A stretch of DNA of 64,000 nucleotides from Cryptomeria japonica (GCF_030272615.1 NC_081409.1:245504502-245568501); one strand, 5' to 3'. Shown: positions 35,504 to 47,750, numbered from the stretch's first letter. Numbers and translations are program-made. The notes: a model not told the origin generated them from the sequence alone.

Positions 35504-35521
35504 GCCCCACGGTGGGTGCCA
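35504..35521 (-). other. Primer-binding site of element C (tRNA-Lys)
   Basis: The minus strand reads TGGCACCCACCGTGGGGC, complementary to the 3' end of plant tRNA-Lys with one mismatch (CA for CG). It lies four bases inside the LTR end. Confidence 0.88.
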
Positions 35522-35525
35522 AAAA

Positions 35526-36513
35526 TGTTTGTGTGAAAAGTGGCAACCTGCAAGCTGTAAGGTACAAACACTTCAATACATCATTGCATGCATGGTTAGA
35601 TAGATATAATCAATGAATATAAAAACCATAGCAAATCGATCTATTGCCTTCTAAAAGATGCGAGTATAGACTTTCTCTCAGATTTGTCTAAGCAACACCA
35701 GTGACTAGACTACACCAAGACAAATGATTTAATCTATATGGGCACAAAATTGAGCCAAATGGATGCAAGATTAAGCTAGATATGCAAGATTAAGCTGTGA
35801 ATGATTAAACTAAATATGCAAAAAGCTAAGATGCAATAATCTCAAAGAACAATATTCTCAATGAACCTAGAGCAAAAACAACATAATAACAATAAATCTC
35901 TAGGGTTTCTTATTGAGAGATGACAGCATTAATTTATAGAAAATCCAAAGAGAGACCAACAATCAAGATCGATTAATGATGAGCTATCGAGATTCTCCAA
36001 GAGGAAGCACAATCTAGGTGAATTGATGTGATTGGCTGCTTTTCTCAGTTTTAAAGGAAATTGAGCTAAAATTAAGATAAAATTAGAAAAACTAATTTAT
36101 TCCTTATTTTTATTCAATTTTGAGATTTAATCGATTTAATTGCTTTTCTGATATTTTTCAATTTATTAGATTTTTAAGATATCTCAATTTGATTCCTTTT
36201 TCCAATTTAATTTCTTTTTTCAAATTAATTTCTTTTTTAATGATTTAATGGCAAATTTATTTATTAATTAAATATGCTAGGATATTTAATTAAACAAATA
36301 GGACAATTGATTAAAATGATTTACCTGGAATGATTAATTAATTAAATAAACATTTAATTAATATAGAATGATTTATTTACCATGAGACATTGATGATTGA
36401 TGAATTGATTAATTATGTGCTCAAGATTAATTTAATTGCCTTTGGTTAGGACCTTGGTGATGTAGCCGAGATTAGGGGCCCATGGTTTAGGTGACCATTT
36501 TTAGGGTATTACA
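35526..36513 (-). repeat. 5' LTR of element C (988 bp)
   Basis: On the minus strand it starts TGTAATACCC (36513) and ends CACAAACA (35526), followed by the tRNA-Lys PBS. The flank GTGAC at 36514-36518 would be one copy of the target duplication. Its partner and the 3' LTR are not in the window. Confidence 0.8.
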
Positions 36514-36911
36514 GTGACACTGTGAGATTTGTTGTGCAAGCAAGGGTAAAATTTACACATTTCAAAGTGTCGCTTAAAGATACCCCAATAACTGTGCACT
36601 TAAAATTGCCAATATTTATGCACAAATGCTCAAATAGACATGCACTATGGTTACTAGTAAAGGTGTACAAATGGTCCAATTATGGCAATTTTTTTAGTGG
36701 ATTATTAGTTATTGGAACATGAACGGTAACTGGTGCTCTTCCCCAAATCAATTTTATAGATAGATGTTCTTCCCCTAAGTCAATTTTATAGGTAGAAATA
36801 ATCATTGAACTATCAAAATTTAAATTTAAATTTGAACTCATAAATTTTTTCTCTAGTAAATTGTTTTTGATAAAGATAAATAGGTTTTACAAGGACCTAA
36901 AACCCAAAGCT
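36514..36911. other. Unassigned AT-rich DNA
   Basis: Old target DNA to the right of the element C LTR. No coding or structural feature is supported. Confidence 0.5.
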
Positions 36912-37860
36912 TTAGAGACCAAAACTAGTAGCCAAAAAGACATTAAACAAAAGCAAAAGGGGGATAATCTTCTGAATAATCTTCTTGTTGATTTTTTCCA
37001 GATCCTCCATGATGAATATGGAGGTACCATGTTCCTGGTTTTGGCTCTTGGTCCTAGTACAGGGACCTGAACTAGTCTTCCCATCAGCAGCATTCCGACC
37101 ACCCTCATACGCATTCTTTTTATGTTTTTCCCCCAAGGGAGGTTCACTGGCTATGGGTCTAGTTCTATAGTTGGACATCATGTCATTGATTTTCTCCAAA
37201 CCTTTAGTGTTGTTACTCATCGCCTCCCTGTTGATTTCCACCAGATTATTCAGGTTGTCTTTGATGTCATACACATACTCCTCCAACTTATCAATTTTGC
37301 GCTCATGGAAGATTTTCATAGTTTCAACATCCTAAGATATCTTTTGAATCATGCTCATGATTTTCTTAGTTTTACTAGGCCCAGGGGAGTCCATGAAGGT
37401 TTCAATAATTCCATCTTTCAGAGTTCCGATTACCTTATCCACCCACTTCCAACATTTTTCTTGGCCTCTAGTGCTCTCCAAAATCAGGTCTTCAAGCTTC
37501 TTCTCCCCCTTTTTCTCCCCTTCTTTCTCCTTATTCACAGTCCCCTATTTCTCATTATCCACATTGATGGGAATATCTAACCTAATCTCACGGTCTTTGT
37601 CTTTGGACCCACTTGAATTGGTCAATTTTGTTTTCTTTTTGATGGGGGTCTCCAGGTCTTGCATTTTCCTGCTACTGGATTTAAATTTGCTTGTCGCCCA
37701 CCTTGGAGGGTTGGTTTTTCTACTACTATTAGTTCTTTGGGTCACCATAGGCTCCCCTTATTTCTTCGGTCTATACCCAAGGTCCTCTGAATCCTTGATA
37801 TCACACCAATCCAGGGCAGTGCCACTGACATCCTTCTCTAATAAATTATTATGAAATGAC
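36912..37860 (-). pseudogene. Degenerate reading frame of unknown identity with coiled-coil and basic segments
   Basis: One minus-strand frame of about 315 codons, starting upstream of LEKDVSGTALDWCDIKD near 37850, includes MVTQRTNSSRKTNPPRW (37748). It has a lysine-rich stretch (MNKEKEGEKKGEKKLEDL) and a probable coiled coil (KIDKLEEYVYDIKDNLNNLVEI). It ends after NVFLATSFGL at 36912, with three in-frame stops (about 37757, 37545, 37330). A single coherent frame with conservative composition suggests a real former gene. A LINE ORF1 or a gag-like protein is possible, but I recognise no motif that decides it. Confidence 0.5.
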
Positions 37861-39337
37861 TTTGACACAAAATTTGTAACTTTGAGTGGTAGTGTGTTGC
37901 ATTTAAGACAAAGGTCTAATTCTTTTTTGAGAAAGAGATTCTCAATGATAAGTTTTCTAGATCATTTTTTGCATGCATGATTCAATCTATATGAGAAACC
38001 TAATTCATATTTTTATTAAAAATAAACCAAATTTGAATTATAATTAAAAAGATATGATCGTAACAATGAACAATTAAATATGGCAATCAACCTAATACTT
38101 TTACTTCTTTAATTTCTAATTTTTAGATTATGTCATATAATCTCATAATTATAAATTTAATTAATTAAATTGTCTAACTTTACCATATTTATCTAATCTA
38201 ATTTGAATCAAATAAATTCATATTATTTCTTGGCATTGTTGCTCCATATACTTCAAAAATATAAAATTTAAATATAGTATCAATTTGAAAGTAAAAGTTT
38301 AATAAAATATGCATATAATTTTATTTATTTTCTTACTTTGTATATTCATGAGTCTCTTGTTGATAAGAAATCAATTGCACATTATATGGTTTTTCTTACA
38401 GTATTTTATGTGTAACTTCAAGATGGCGTGAATCAAGACCAATCTCTTGATGCATATCATTTTGTTTCTAATGATTGACCTTATCAAATGAGGGGGTTGT
38501 GGGTTCATAAATATATTTATTTATAATCTTTATTTTATCTAAAATATCTTGAGCTTTATGTTTGAATGCAATTCACACCAAAATATAGAATTTCCATGTA
38601 TGCAATAATAGGAACAAAAGTAATTAGCCTCATGTGGTGCAAGCTTGGAGTCATCCATTGGTTTAGTTGCAAGTAAAGTATTAAGATGATGTTTAAGGAG
38701 TTGTTTTACTACTATGTGCGAAGTATACTCAATGCAATTAATTCTCTAATGTGATTTGGTTTAGAAGTTACAATATGCCCATCATGACTAACTTTAGGTA
38801 CATCCTTACTGTCCTTATTAATTGAATGTAACCAAGTGTTAGAAATAAACTTATATAAAAGAGGATTGTTAAATAAATTATGTTCATGATTATATATAGT
38901 AGTACACCACTATGAAAATTAATAGTGAGACATGTAATAGATTTGGACCTTAAATATTGGAAATAAACCATCCATAAATATATATTGAATTTGATCAACA
39001 CCTAAAGTTATAACTTATATTGATAGCTAATGCTTGAAATCATGATATGTAATCTCTAATTAGTGTTAGTATGTGAAGTCAGTTTTGTTTATCCAACATT
39101 GATTAAACAGTTAATGGCTTGCTATTTTTTTATCATACAACATGTGTACATTATCCAATTGATTGAGTCATACTTTCTATTTTTGGAAAGTCTTCTTTGA
39201 AGAGGATTTGGAAATTTGGATGTCTTATAGGAGATTGGCATATTTTTCATTACAAATTATAGATTTTTGTAATAGCAATTTTTTTTTAGATAATAAAAAA
39301 TTGTGAGACTTTTGCTTGTGGTTTTTTCTTGGTGTAC
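37861..39337. other. Unassigned AT-rich DNA left of element E
   Basis: No gene is supported. A minus-strand stretch directly left of element E continues in frame with the sequence right of it (reading MENLVMYTKKKPQ across the insertion), so the target was perhaps an older coding relic. Confidence 0.4.
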
Positions 39338-39342
39338 ATTAC

Positions 39343-40071
39343 TATAAAGTGGAAAATTGGGGAGCTTAGAAAATCCACCACGGGGAAAGGAGGATTCACT
39401 AAGCTCAATTTTCACTTAGGGGAGATTTTACATTCAAAAGAGGGGACGAATCTACTAGATCCAATCCTAAAATGATGCAAGGACTAAATACTAAGTAGAT
39501 AGATTGTGTTTGGGATGTAATTGACCCGCTTTTGTAAGTTGATTAATTTAATTAAGACTAAGTGCTGAAAATGAAGACAAAGTATGAGAAAATAGCGAGC
39601 TACAAATTCAGGATTCAGTCATGCACCTGGATTTGAGAAGTTTGAGATGATTTGGAGCTACTCTGCGAAATCTGCCAAAAGTTGCACGGACCATGTGTCC
39701 GACCAGGTTGTCCTCCTATCGGTCCTCCAAACTTTCCACACATCAAAAATGGTTTTTCTGTCTCTGCAAATAAAGATTACTTTTCTGACTTGAGCCGACA
39801 TAGAGGGGATTTTCCCACTTCAAATTTAAGATAGATCAAGGGGAAGGGTCCAAGATAGGTTCCCATTAAGGGGGACCAAGGTGCCACACCCTGGTCCTAC
39901 CCTAATTTGGGGCAAGATCAATGTGTAGGTAGGGTGCTTTATTGAGTTGCATTAAGTTTTTGATATGTATGAGCATAATCATGTCTCCGATCAGGCTAAG
40001 GGGCACAAACACTAAGGCGAAGACCCAAATGCAATAAAAAATTTCAAGGGGTGCAATTTTAGGATGTTACA
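39343..40071 (-). repeat. 3' LTR of element E (729 bp, internally deleted)
   Basis: It matches the 5' LTR at both ends but lacks about 450 bp found there (roughly 48190-48640). The outer end is TATAAAGTGG where the 5' LTR has TGTAAAGTGG. It carries one GGACCA...TGGTCC hairpin (near 39877-39900) where the 5' LTR has two. Confidence 0.9.
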
Positions 40072-40090
40072 TTTATCCCCCACTTTAGTG
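40072..40090 (-). other. Polypurine tract of element E
   Basis: The minus strand reads AAAGTGGGGGATAAA directly before the LTR start TGTAACATCC. Confidence 0.8.
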
Positions 40091-40792
40091 GGAGTATCAT
40101 CTTATGAAAATACTATTGGTAAAGTACAAGGAATTCGTATTGAAATACTTTCACCACGTCAAAGAGGGAAGATTCACCAAGCCCCCAGTGGAATTTAGGA
40201 TCTTACAACTTCAATGATAAGGTAAAAGGGAAGATTACGAGAGAGAAAGAGAGAACCATGAATACAACTGGTAATGTTCTCTTACTATGAGTTGTGAAAA
40301 GAAGATACTAAAAATCACAAAGAAAAGATAAAGTTCGCTAAGTAACTTTAAGTATCAAGAGAGAGAATCATGAGCGGGGTGTATGCCCCCATGTTAAAGA
40401 GCTTGCAAATTCCTTGCCATGAGCAATTGCTTTAAGGTAGGATACACCCAAAGAAGACAAGCACAATATCACAATATTTTAGCCCCCAGGAGAGGATAAA
40501 TCAAAGGATAATGAACACAAAACCCAAAACATGAGGTGGTTTCACCTAACTTTGGAAACAGTATGATTTTTATGATAGCTCATGTATATCATGTATATAT
40601 ATGTGCATAAAATTGTCCTCATCCCCCAAAGAAAGGAAACCACCATGGAAGAAGGGAACACACGTGTCTTTTGAGTCAACATGGAAGAGATCAAAAATAG
40701 ATCTCAACGCTTTGCATGGCCCTCAAGTAGAAAACACTAGGGACAAAAAATAGAAGAATAGGGAAACAAATAGAAGAATATCACAAATAAGA

Positions 40793-40793
40793 A

Positions 40794-40877
<84 letters not shown>
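40793..40877. repeat. Compound (GT)n(GA)n microsatellite
   Basis: About 9 GT followed by 33 GA dinucleotides in the 3' UTR of element E. The Ser-Leu and Arg-Glu repeat ORFs across it are artefacts of the repeat. Confidence 0.97.
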
Positions 40878-40882
<5 letters not shown>

Positions 40883-40896
40883 CGATGCTAATGAAG

Positions 40897-41277
40897 CTAA
40901 TCAAGCATGTCATCCTCCCCCCAATCTTTCTGATAATTATTTCGGGAAGGTGGATAACATGCAAGAGGAGCCACATCGAGCATAGTAGATGGAGCTATCA
41001 CAAGTTCCAAACAAGGACCATGCTCTAATGATGATTCACTTTGTTCATTGCTAGGAGATAGGATTAATGCTTTTAAAATTTTTACAGATAAATCATTTTC
41101 AACATCAACATATTCATATTCATCATCAGAAATATTAGGATCAACATTTTCATCATTAACAATATTTTCACCTATTCCTTCATCAAGATTAATAAGAATA
41201 GGATCTCTAATAGGATAAGAAACTTGAACCATCATTTGTTTTAAGAATTTTTCATCTTGGATAATTAGGTTGAACAT
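40897..41277 (-). pseudogene. Acidic PR-RT linker fragment of element E
   Basis: The 126-codon frame has an acidic centre (NVDPNISDDEYEYVDVENDL) and ends LACYPPSRNNYQKDWGEDDMLD. The same kind of acidic segment precedes RT in element B. Here it is followed by a stop and the GA repeat, so the pol deletion breakpoint should lie near 40890. Confidence 0.65.
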
Positions 41278-41914
41278 CTTGTTTAGGAGAAAATGGAATC
41301 ATGTCAACAATTAGTGTTTTAGGAGAAGAAATGGCTTGGGAAGCAACTTCACGATTTCTAGCACGACGTCTCTGTCGGCATTCTCTCACACAATGGTTTC
41401 GTCTAGTTTTGGATGAAGGTTGAAGAGGTTTAGGTTCATCAGGTATAGACTTTGTCTTTTCTTTTAGGGAAGGATGAATGGGTTGAGGTCTTTTAGGTTG
41501 GAAAATAGGAGAGGCCAATCGCTTCTCTCTATAAGATGAAGGAGGAGGAACCACACCATATAAAGGAGGAATGGGAGGTGTAGGAAGGAGACTGGGTCCA
41601 TCACGAGGAGGAGGGATAGGTCTAGTCTTAGGAGGAATAGATTGATGTTTAGGAGGAATAATTTTTCTACCTTTGGGAGGAGGAGAAGAATCATCCAAAG
41701 GAGAAGGAATGGATTTTTCTTTAGGAAGAAGAATATCTCTTTTATTAGGAGAAAGTATACTCTTCTCTTTAGGAGAAGGAATAGGTGTCTCTTTGGGAAG
41801 AATATTATTTCTTTCCTTAGGAGGAAGAATAATATTATCCTCAAGAAGGGGTATATGATCATCAAGAGTAATTCTAAGTATCGGATTTCTAGGTTTACTC
41901 AAGGATAAAATCAT
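41252..41914 (-). pseudogene. Proline/lysine-rich linker of element E
   Basis: The 220-codon frame has imperfect repeats of P-K-E/P-P-K units (ILPPKERNN, ILPKETPIPSPKEKS, LLPKEKSIPSP), then PPIPPLYGVVPPPSSYREKR and an arginine cluster (RECRQRRRARN). It overlaps the acidic fragment in another frame, so a frameshift lies near 41265. It is a disordered linker between protease and the missing RT. Confidence 0.7.
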
Positions 41915-42165
41915 TTCATTTTTTCAGTTTTGATATGATCTAAAGAGAGAATCACTTCTAGGTTGAGGAGGCTGGAATCGTTTGGACCAAAAGTAATCAA
42001 GACAAACATATCCATGCCTCATTATAGGTTGATACATGCTATGATTTTATCATTATGAGGACATTTCAAACACTTATGAATAGTAGAAGCAATCTCTTTA
42101 ATGGAAGAGAGCCAAGGATATCCCAACTTCACACAAAATTGATTGGATATAGAGATTATAGAAAA

Positions 42166-42780
42166 TTAAACATTTAAGCATTTAGTACCAATATCAATAG
42201 GAAGTGTTATAGAACCAATAGCAGGACAAGAGAATCCATCAAAAACTTTATTTATCACATCAGTATCATCATATATCACTTGATGCAATTGCAAAGTATA
42301 AATAAATTCTTTAGTTATCACACTAACCATGCAAGCAGGATCAATAAACGCTAATCTAGTGGGCATACCTTTGACTTTTGCACTTATGTATAATGGGCCA
42401 TTAGGTGCTTTAATGGTCTCACTATGATCAAAAGTGATGCACAAATCCTTAGGAGGTTCTTGTTGATCTACAAGGTTCACCACAATGTTATTAGATCCAA
42501 GGCCAACATCATTGGGAGAGAAAGTAAGATGATCAGTCTCAATCACATTAGTGGAATGGGATGGTAAAGGATTAGTGAAAATATGAAGATTTCTATTAGG
42601 AGAAGCTACAGATTTGTTTCCTTTATCATTCAAACCTGCCATAGATATGGTATTGTTATCAATCAATTATTGAATCTTACTTCTCAATGAAAAATATTTT
42701 TCAGTATCATGACCAGGCTGCCAATGGTATTGACTAAAGGATTTAGCATCAAAGTAGGGTGAATTTTTCTTAGATGGATC
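42166..42780 (-). pseudogene. PR: Element E gag zinc-box remnant and protease
   Basis: From 42780 the frame reads DPSKKNSPYFDAKSF, then a degenerate zinc box (QYHWQPGHDTEKYFSLRSKIQ; cysteines lost but GHDTE kept) and a stop at about 42667. It continues NTISMAGL and on to LYISAKVKGMPTRLAFIDPACMVSV...LQLHQVIYDD, the retropepsin-like region. The active-site triad position reads D-P-A instead of D-S/T-G. This is the direct continuation of the gag at 44802-46509, separated by the copia insertion. Confidence 0.75.
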
Positions 42781-42786
42781 TATTGG

Positions 42787-43268
42787 TGTAAATAATTATT
42801 CATCATAGATATTATTACACTTTACTTAAGTTTACTTAGGTACATACATTTAATAAAAGTTTGGGTATGAGACACTTGGGTGTTTGTGCCACATTGGGAT
42901 AGTGTGTGTGAGAGAATTTCCACCTTTTATGGTGTTGATCTTGTTGTTACACTCCACCTTCAGTGGGTGATCCACCTCATGTGAATTATTATACTGTTTC
43001 TCCTAACTACCCACACCTATTTCCTACCTACCCTTGTTTCTTATTGAGCCACATGTCATGTTTGTGTTCTCACATATCCCTAGCCTTGCCTATATAAGCA
43101 GGCTCATCTACATTGTTTGTATAGACAGGCGGGCAATCATTGAATATCTTGTAATGATCCAGTTGATCATATTTTTCATCTTGATAGAATATAGTTTATT
43201 TCTATCATACATTTTGTTCTTTCTTATTTGTGCTTTCCCTTTCCTTTTGATCTTGGAAAAATCTCACA
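42787..43268 (+). repeat. 5' LTR of the copia-type insertion (482 bp)
   Basis: It is bounded by TG...CA and followed without spacer by the iMet PBS. A TATA box at 43091-43098 lies about 180 bp upstream of the PBS. Confidence 0.75.
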
Positions 43269-44801
43269 TGGTATCAGAGCCATTAGAGTGTCATTGGTTT
43301 GTCAATTGAGAGAAATTTGATGCGGGTTGTATATTTTGGAGCTTTCTATTGCAGGTTATTATTGAAGCTTGATGGGTTAAAGTTGAGGTCAGCATTAGAT
43401 TAAGGAGGTCCAAGAAAGTTAGTTTTGCCTTTTGTTTCATCCAAATCGGACTTCGGAGGCCAAATCTAGAGGCATTTGAAGTTTGAAGTTGTGGCGGAAA
43501 TTTTCCAGAAATTATAATTTTGCAGACAATTTTCAAATAGTGATATCTCACTCATCCGGACTCCTTTTTTCGAGATTTTTTTTTGGTTCCGGGGTAGAAT
43601 TTTGTGATCTATATAGTGGTGGAGTTTTCTGATTTTTGGATACAGGTTGTTTGGAAATCATGAAATCCCAATTTTTACAACTTTGGAGGCCTCATTTGGG
43701 TTCATATGGACTCCTTTTCAAGTGCTGTTCTTTTTAAGAGTGCATAATTTTTTGTCTACTTTGATAATCTGCCATTAGTTTGCAGTGATTTTGAGTAGAA
43801 ATTGTACTTTCAGTATTTGGTCATTTTTTGGCCTATTTGGTACTTGTATTTTGCTTGGATCTTAGTTTAGATCATTAGCAGTATTTGTTGAAGTCTCTTA
43901 TATCTCATTTTGATAAGTTGTAATCATTGAAATTAGAGGTCTACTTTTCCATTATTTTCAAGTGCCAATATGATCTTTTTATGGGGGGTCAGTTGTTCAT
44001 TTATATCTCTTGGTGAAATTCCATTCGGAGGCATCTTCATCTGCAGTATTCTACAGGCCTTCTTTCTTGGTGGCATCATTTTCATATTTCCACATTTGAA
44101 TATTTTATCATGATGTATGCTCTTGCTTGAGCAATGTTGTCCTCGCACTATCATAAAGTTCCACACCTCTTTGTATCTTGTCATTATTGACTATTTGATA
44201 TAATCCTCTTGTACACATAGATTAGGAATATCTTGTGAGACTTGGTGCATGGCTCAAGTTGAGACTTATATTGTACACATTTGTGCATGGCTCCCATGAG
44301 ACTTGGATTATACCAGTATTTCTGCCATTTACGAGTATCCAAATGATGCTCAAAGCAGGTTGTCTCCATGCCTGATTTTTATTTTGTTGCAGCGAGTGAT
44401 TCATCATCATCGACATTAGTACCTGGTTTTATCACACTTTGACATTATTGGTGCAGCATTGACTCTCTTTCTTCCTTATGGGAGGTATTTTGGTCAACAT
44501 CATTGGACCATCTTTGTAGGAGATTCGACATTGAGGGGGGGATTCATTGTATCCTCTTCTCTCTTATGGGGGGTACATATTTTTTGTTCTTCTCATTCAT
44601 CATTGAGAGCATTGTGTGCTTTCATCATCTCTCTTTTGGGGGAGGGTTTTTTCCCATTGGGTTTTTCTCTCTTTCCCCGCTTTGTGGGATATTTTCATTG
44701 CATTGGTTTGCATGCATTTGCATTTGTACATGGGTACCTAACATGGCCTCGTAGTTGGGACCCATCTTGCATTGCTTAGTTGCATTGTAGATTTTAGTGC
44801 A
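42787..44801 (+). mobile_element. Copia-type LTR retroelement fragment with 5' LTR and PBS but no 3' LTR
   Basis: LTR 42787-43268 (TGTAAATAAT...ATCTCACA; TATA-like TATATAAG at 43091-43098) is followed at 43269-43280 by TGGTATCAGAGC, the initiator-Met PBS. The remaining 1.5 kb has purine runs (for example GAGGGGGGGATT near 44534) but no supported ORF, and no second LTR before element E resumes at about 44802. The right boundary is approximate. It is either a truncated insertion or a non-coding non-autonomous element that lost its 3' end. Confidence 0.7.
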
Positions 44802-46509
44802 TTTTATTTGGGGAACTTTTAACACATTCCTTCGTAATAATTGAGACATAATGCTATGCAAAGATTCATTCAAATGAGTGAATTCTTTTTCTCTTTTAAA
44901 ATATTTAGACAAAGGAAGCACACCTGTAGCATCTACTAGTTGATTATTTTTGTTGTTGTTGCCATTGAATTTGATGAATCCTTTGTTTGGTTTGAACTTC
45001 ACAAACGGTTGTTGAGCACGATCACCCTTATCACTCATAGCCATGGAAGGAGATGATTATTCCAACTGACTCACAATTAGTTGATAATTGTAAAGTACTA
45101 TGCACAATTGTGGAAAGGAAGTAAACTCGATTAAGAGAAGGTTATCCCTAATGTATTTTTGTAAATTGGCAAAAATCTTTTGAATATCTTGATCAGGCAC
45201 ATTAAAAGAAATCTGATAATACAAATGCTTATATCTACCAATAAAATCAGTCACTTTTTCTTTAACTCCTTGTTTACAATGCATCAAATAAGTTAAAGTA
45301 ACTTTAGGACCAATGTTATTGTGAAATTGTTGAATAAAAGAATTGGCCAGTTGTTGAAAAGAAGTAATAGAATAAGGAGGCAAAGAACAATACCATTGCA
45401 AAGTTCTATCCCTTAATGTTCTAGTAAAAAAATTGGCTAACAATATTTGATCATGAGTAGTCACTACACAAAGTTTGGAATGTTTTAACATGAGTTAAGG
45501 GATCACCTTTTCCATTATAAATTTCCAATTGAGGGACTTCTACATGTTTAGGAGGGATGACACTAACAATGCCATTGGATAATGGGCTAACTACATCAAA
45601 TGTGGGCACATTATACTTGGATTGATTTATATAAGTTATTTGTTGTTGTAAGGAAGACATTGTTTGGGCTAGACTATTGATTCTAGATTCAATAGAAGGA
45701 TTGAAACTTGACATGTTGGATTGAGAGGGAGGATTAATATTGTTGAATGAAGGAAGAGCTTGAGAATAAGGAGGTGGGACACAATGATAAGTAGGTAATG
45801 GAGAAGGTTGGGTAACACATGGAAGACTCATAGGAGGAATGAAGGAATTGTGATTGACGGAGTTTCCCCCTTGACTAACATTTATTGGTGGTGAATGTGA
45901 TTGGGTAACAAGGGGAACACTCATGTTAGGAGGAATGAAAGAAGAGGTATTTCCCCCATGACTAAAATTTGTAGGTATGACATTTTGTGTAGAGGTAGCC
46001 ATGATGTTTGATGTGATGGTAGGAAAACTAGTCATAGGAGTTGTCAAAGAAATGGAATGATTAACTTGACTAGGAGGTTGTGTATAACCTAGGTTTTTAG
46101 CACAACTCTTCATAGGCATGATATTAGAATCAACAATATGAGCAATACCACACAAGATATCAACACCATATTTATCACTTTGAATCATTATTTTTAATCC
46201 TTTAATCAATGGGAGAGCCTGACTTTCTGGGTATTCTTGACTCATCCATTGTTGAAGATTGTCAAATTGATTGTCCATCTTCACCAATTGATCAACGGAT
46301 ACCCTAGTTAGTGACTCCTCCTCATTATAAGAATTATCAAGAGGATAAATGGGACTATATATAGGATTGGAAGAACCACCAATATCCTCATTGAAAAATC
46401 TAGCCAAATTAGATTCCATTTCCTCGATAATTAAACCTTGGGCAGCCTTAATTCTACAACTTCTTCTGATGGGGATACTATAGGTAGAACTAATAGTAGT
46501 AAAAGTCAT
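44802..46509 (-). pseudogene. gag: Element E gag
   Basis: It starts at MTFTTISSTYSIPIRRS (46509). A Ser/Pro/Asn-rich half with repeated NVSQGGN/HNSFIPP-like units is followed by VEVPQLEIYNGKGDPLTHVKTF. A frameshift near 45465 leads into the core (LLANFFTRTLRDRTLQWYCS, SFQQLANSFIQQFHNNIG, VTDFIGRYKHLYYQISFNVP). A stop near 45057 is followed by FVKFKPNKGFIKF and LHSIMSQLLRRNVLKVPQ. Block order matches Ty3/gypsy gag. It is cut at about 44802 by the copia insertion and resumes at 42780. Confidence 0.85.
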
Positions 46510-46539
46510 GCACTAAGGGAGGGAAATTGGAAATTTGAA

Positions 46540-47728
46540 TTTTAGAATGCCAAATGATTGAAAGAATAATGCAATCTCCTAGGAATTTGAAATTTAAAAT
46601 TAGGACTTTGCCAAAATAACCTCTTATTTTAAATTTGAAATTATCCCTTAGAAGATAGAAATCTAAAATTAGGGCTGAAAATGACCTCTTAATTTTGAAA
46701 GTTTGAAAGGAGGGAAGATCAAAATTAAAATTAGGGTTGTTCAAATCTAACCTATTAATTAAAATTTTGAAATTCTGGAATGTTGAAGAAATCAATTCAA
46801 TTTTAAAAATTAGGGTGTATGTAATTAACCACTTAATTTTAAATTGAAAATTGAAAATTGAAATGTTGAAATTCATATTTGTTTTCGACCTTAGGGTGAC
46901 CTAAAATCAATGAAATTTCACAAATATTTGGAATTAAGCAGTAAAATACAGTCAAAACAAACTCCTAAAATTTGGGAAGAAAAAGTCGGGACCAAGTGGT
47001 AGCAACTTGGTCCGGCCAACTTTTTTTCATATTTTTTAGGGAAGCAAGATATTGTGATTTTAATGTGAATTCCAGAAGGATATGGAAATTGGTGATGTCT
47101 AGATATGCGAAAATAAGACTTAAAGGTCGAAATAAGACACACTTAGGATGTTCAAGAAGATGATTAATTGAAGGAATATTAAAAAGGGCACACTTAAGGG
47201 CCAACTTTTATGATATTTAGGAGAACAACAAGAGGTTTTAGATTTAATTGAGTCAATTAAATGCTTAAAGGAAAATTTGAAATTGCACAAGATTAATTTA
47301 ATTTTAAAAATTAGGGTTTGTTGCATAAACCGCTTAATTTTAAAAATTTAAATTTGAATGTTGTAAGGTGGGAAAGTGAATTTGAAATTGAAGTAAGGAC
47401 CCAAATCTGAAAATTAATTCAACATCTACACAATCCACAAGTTCAATTTTAAAGTTAAAAATTAGGGTTTTTTTATGTAACCACTTAATTTTAAAAATTA
47501 AACATGTAAATGAAAACTTGAATTGTAAAATTGAAGGGTTCTCAAATTTGAAACAATCAATCCAATTTAGACAAATCACAAAATCAATTTTGAATCTAAA
47601 AATTAGGGTTTTTGTAAATTTAACCTCTGAATTTTTGAAAATTGCAAGGAAATTAAGCTTGTAATTGAAAATTTGAAATTTAAATTGCATGCACTCAAAT
47701 CTGAAAACAAAAATCAGAATTAAGGGTG
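46540..47728 (-). repeat. 5' leader of element E with degenerate TTAGGG-containing repeats
   Basis: Seven related units contain AATTAGGG or AATTAGGA followed by ...AACC(T/A)CTTAATTTT, at about 46600, 46669, 46731, 46810, 47311, 47462 and 47603. Periods are roughly 60-80 bp in the left group and 140-150 bp in the right. The last three hold TTAGGGTTT, the telo-box AAACCCTAA on the element's sense strand. A unique block (46900-47210) with a perfect GGACCAAG/CTTGGTCC inverted repeat (46988-47012) separates the groups. Confidence 0.75.
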
Positions 47729-47730
47729 TA

Positions 47731-47747
47731 AGGAGTCAGGTTCACCA
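47731..47747 (-). other. Primer-binding site of element E
   Basis: The minus strand reads TGGTGAACCTGACTCCT three bases after the LTR end. It is nearly identical in its first ten bases to the PBS of element B. Confidence 0.7.
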
Positions 47748-47750
47748 AAA

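Larger units (their letters stand above)
28228..36513 (-). mobile_element. Element C: tRNA-Lys-primed Ty3/gypsy element (5' part only)
   Basis: On the minus strand: 5' LTR (36513-35526), PBS, a 2 kb leader, then gag in two pieces (33434-32506 and 28979-28233) interrupted by a 3.5 kb solo LTR. At 28228 the gag meets the 3' LTR of element B. Protease, pol and the 3' LTR are absent from the window: they should lie left of B, but element A-family DNA is found there instead, implying a deletion. The gag resembles that of element B in block order. Confidence 0.82.

Noticed and set aside
40737-41028. ORFs with Ser-Leu and Arg-Glu dipeptide repeats on both strands
   Set aside because: They translate the (GT)n(GA)n microsatellite and have no support outside it.
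44459-44779. 106-codon plus-strand ORF with hydrophobic segments
   Set aside because: It lies across purine/pyrimidine tracts of the copia-type fragment and partly antisense to gag; no recognisable protein.
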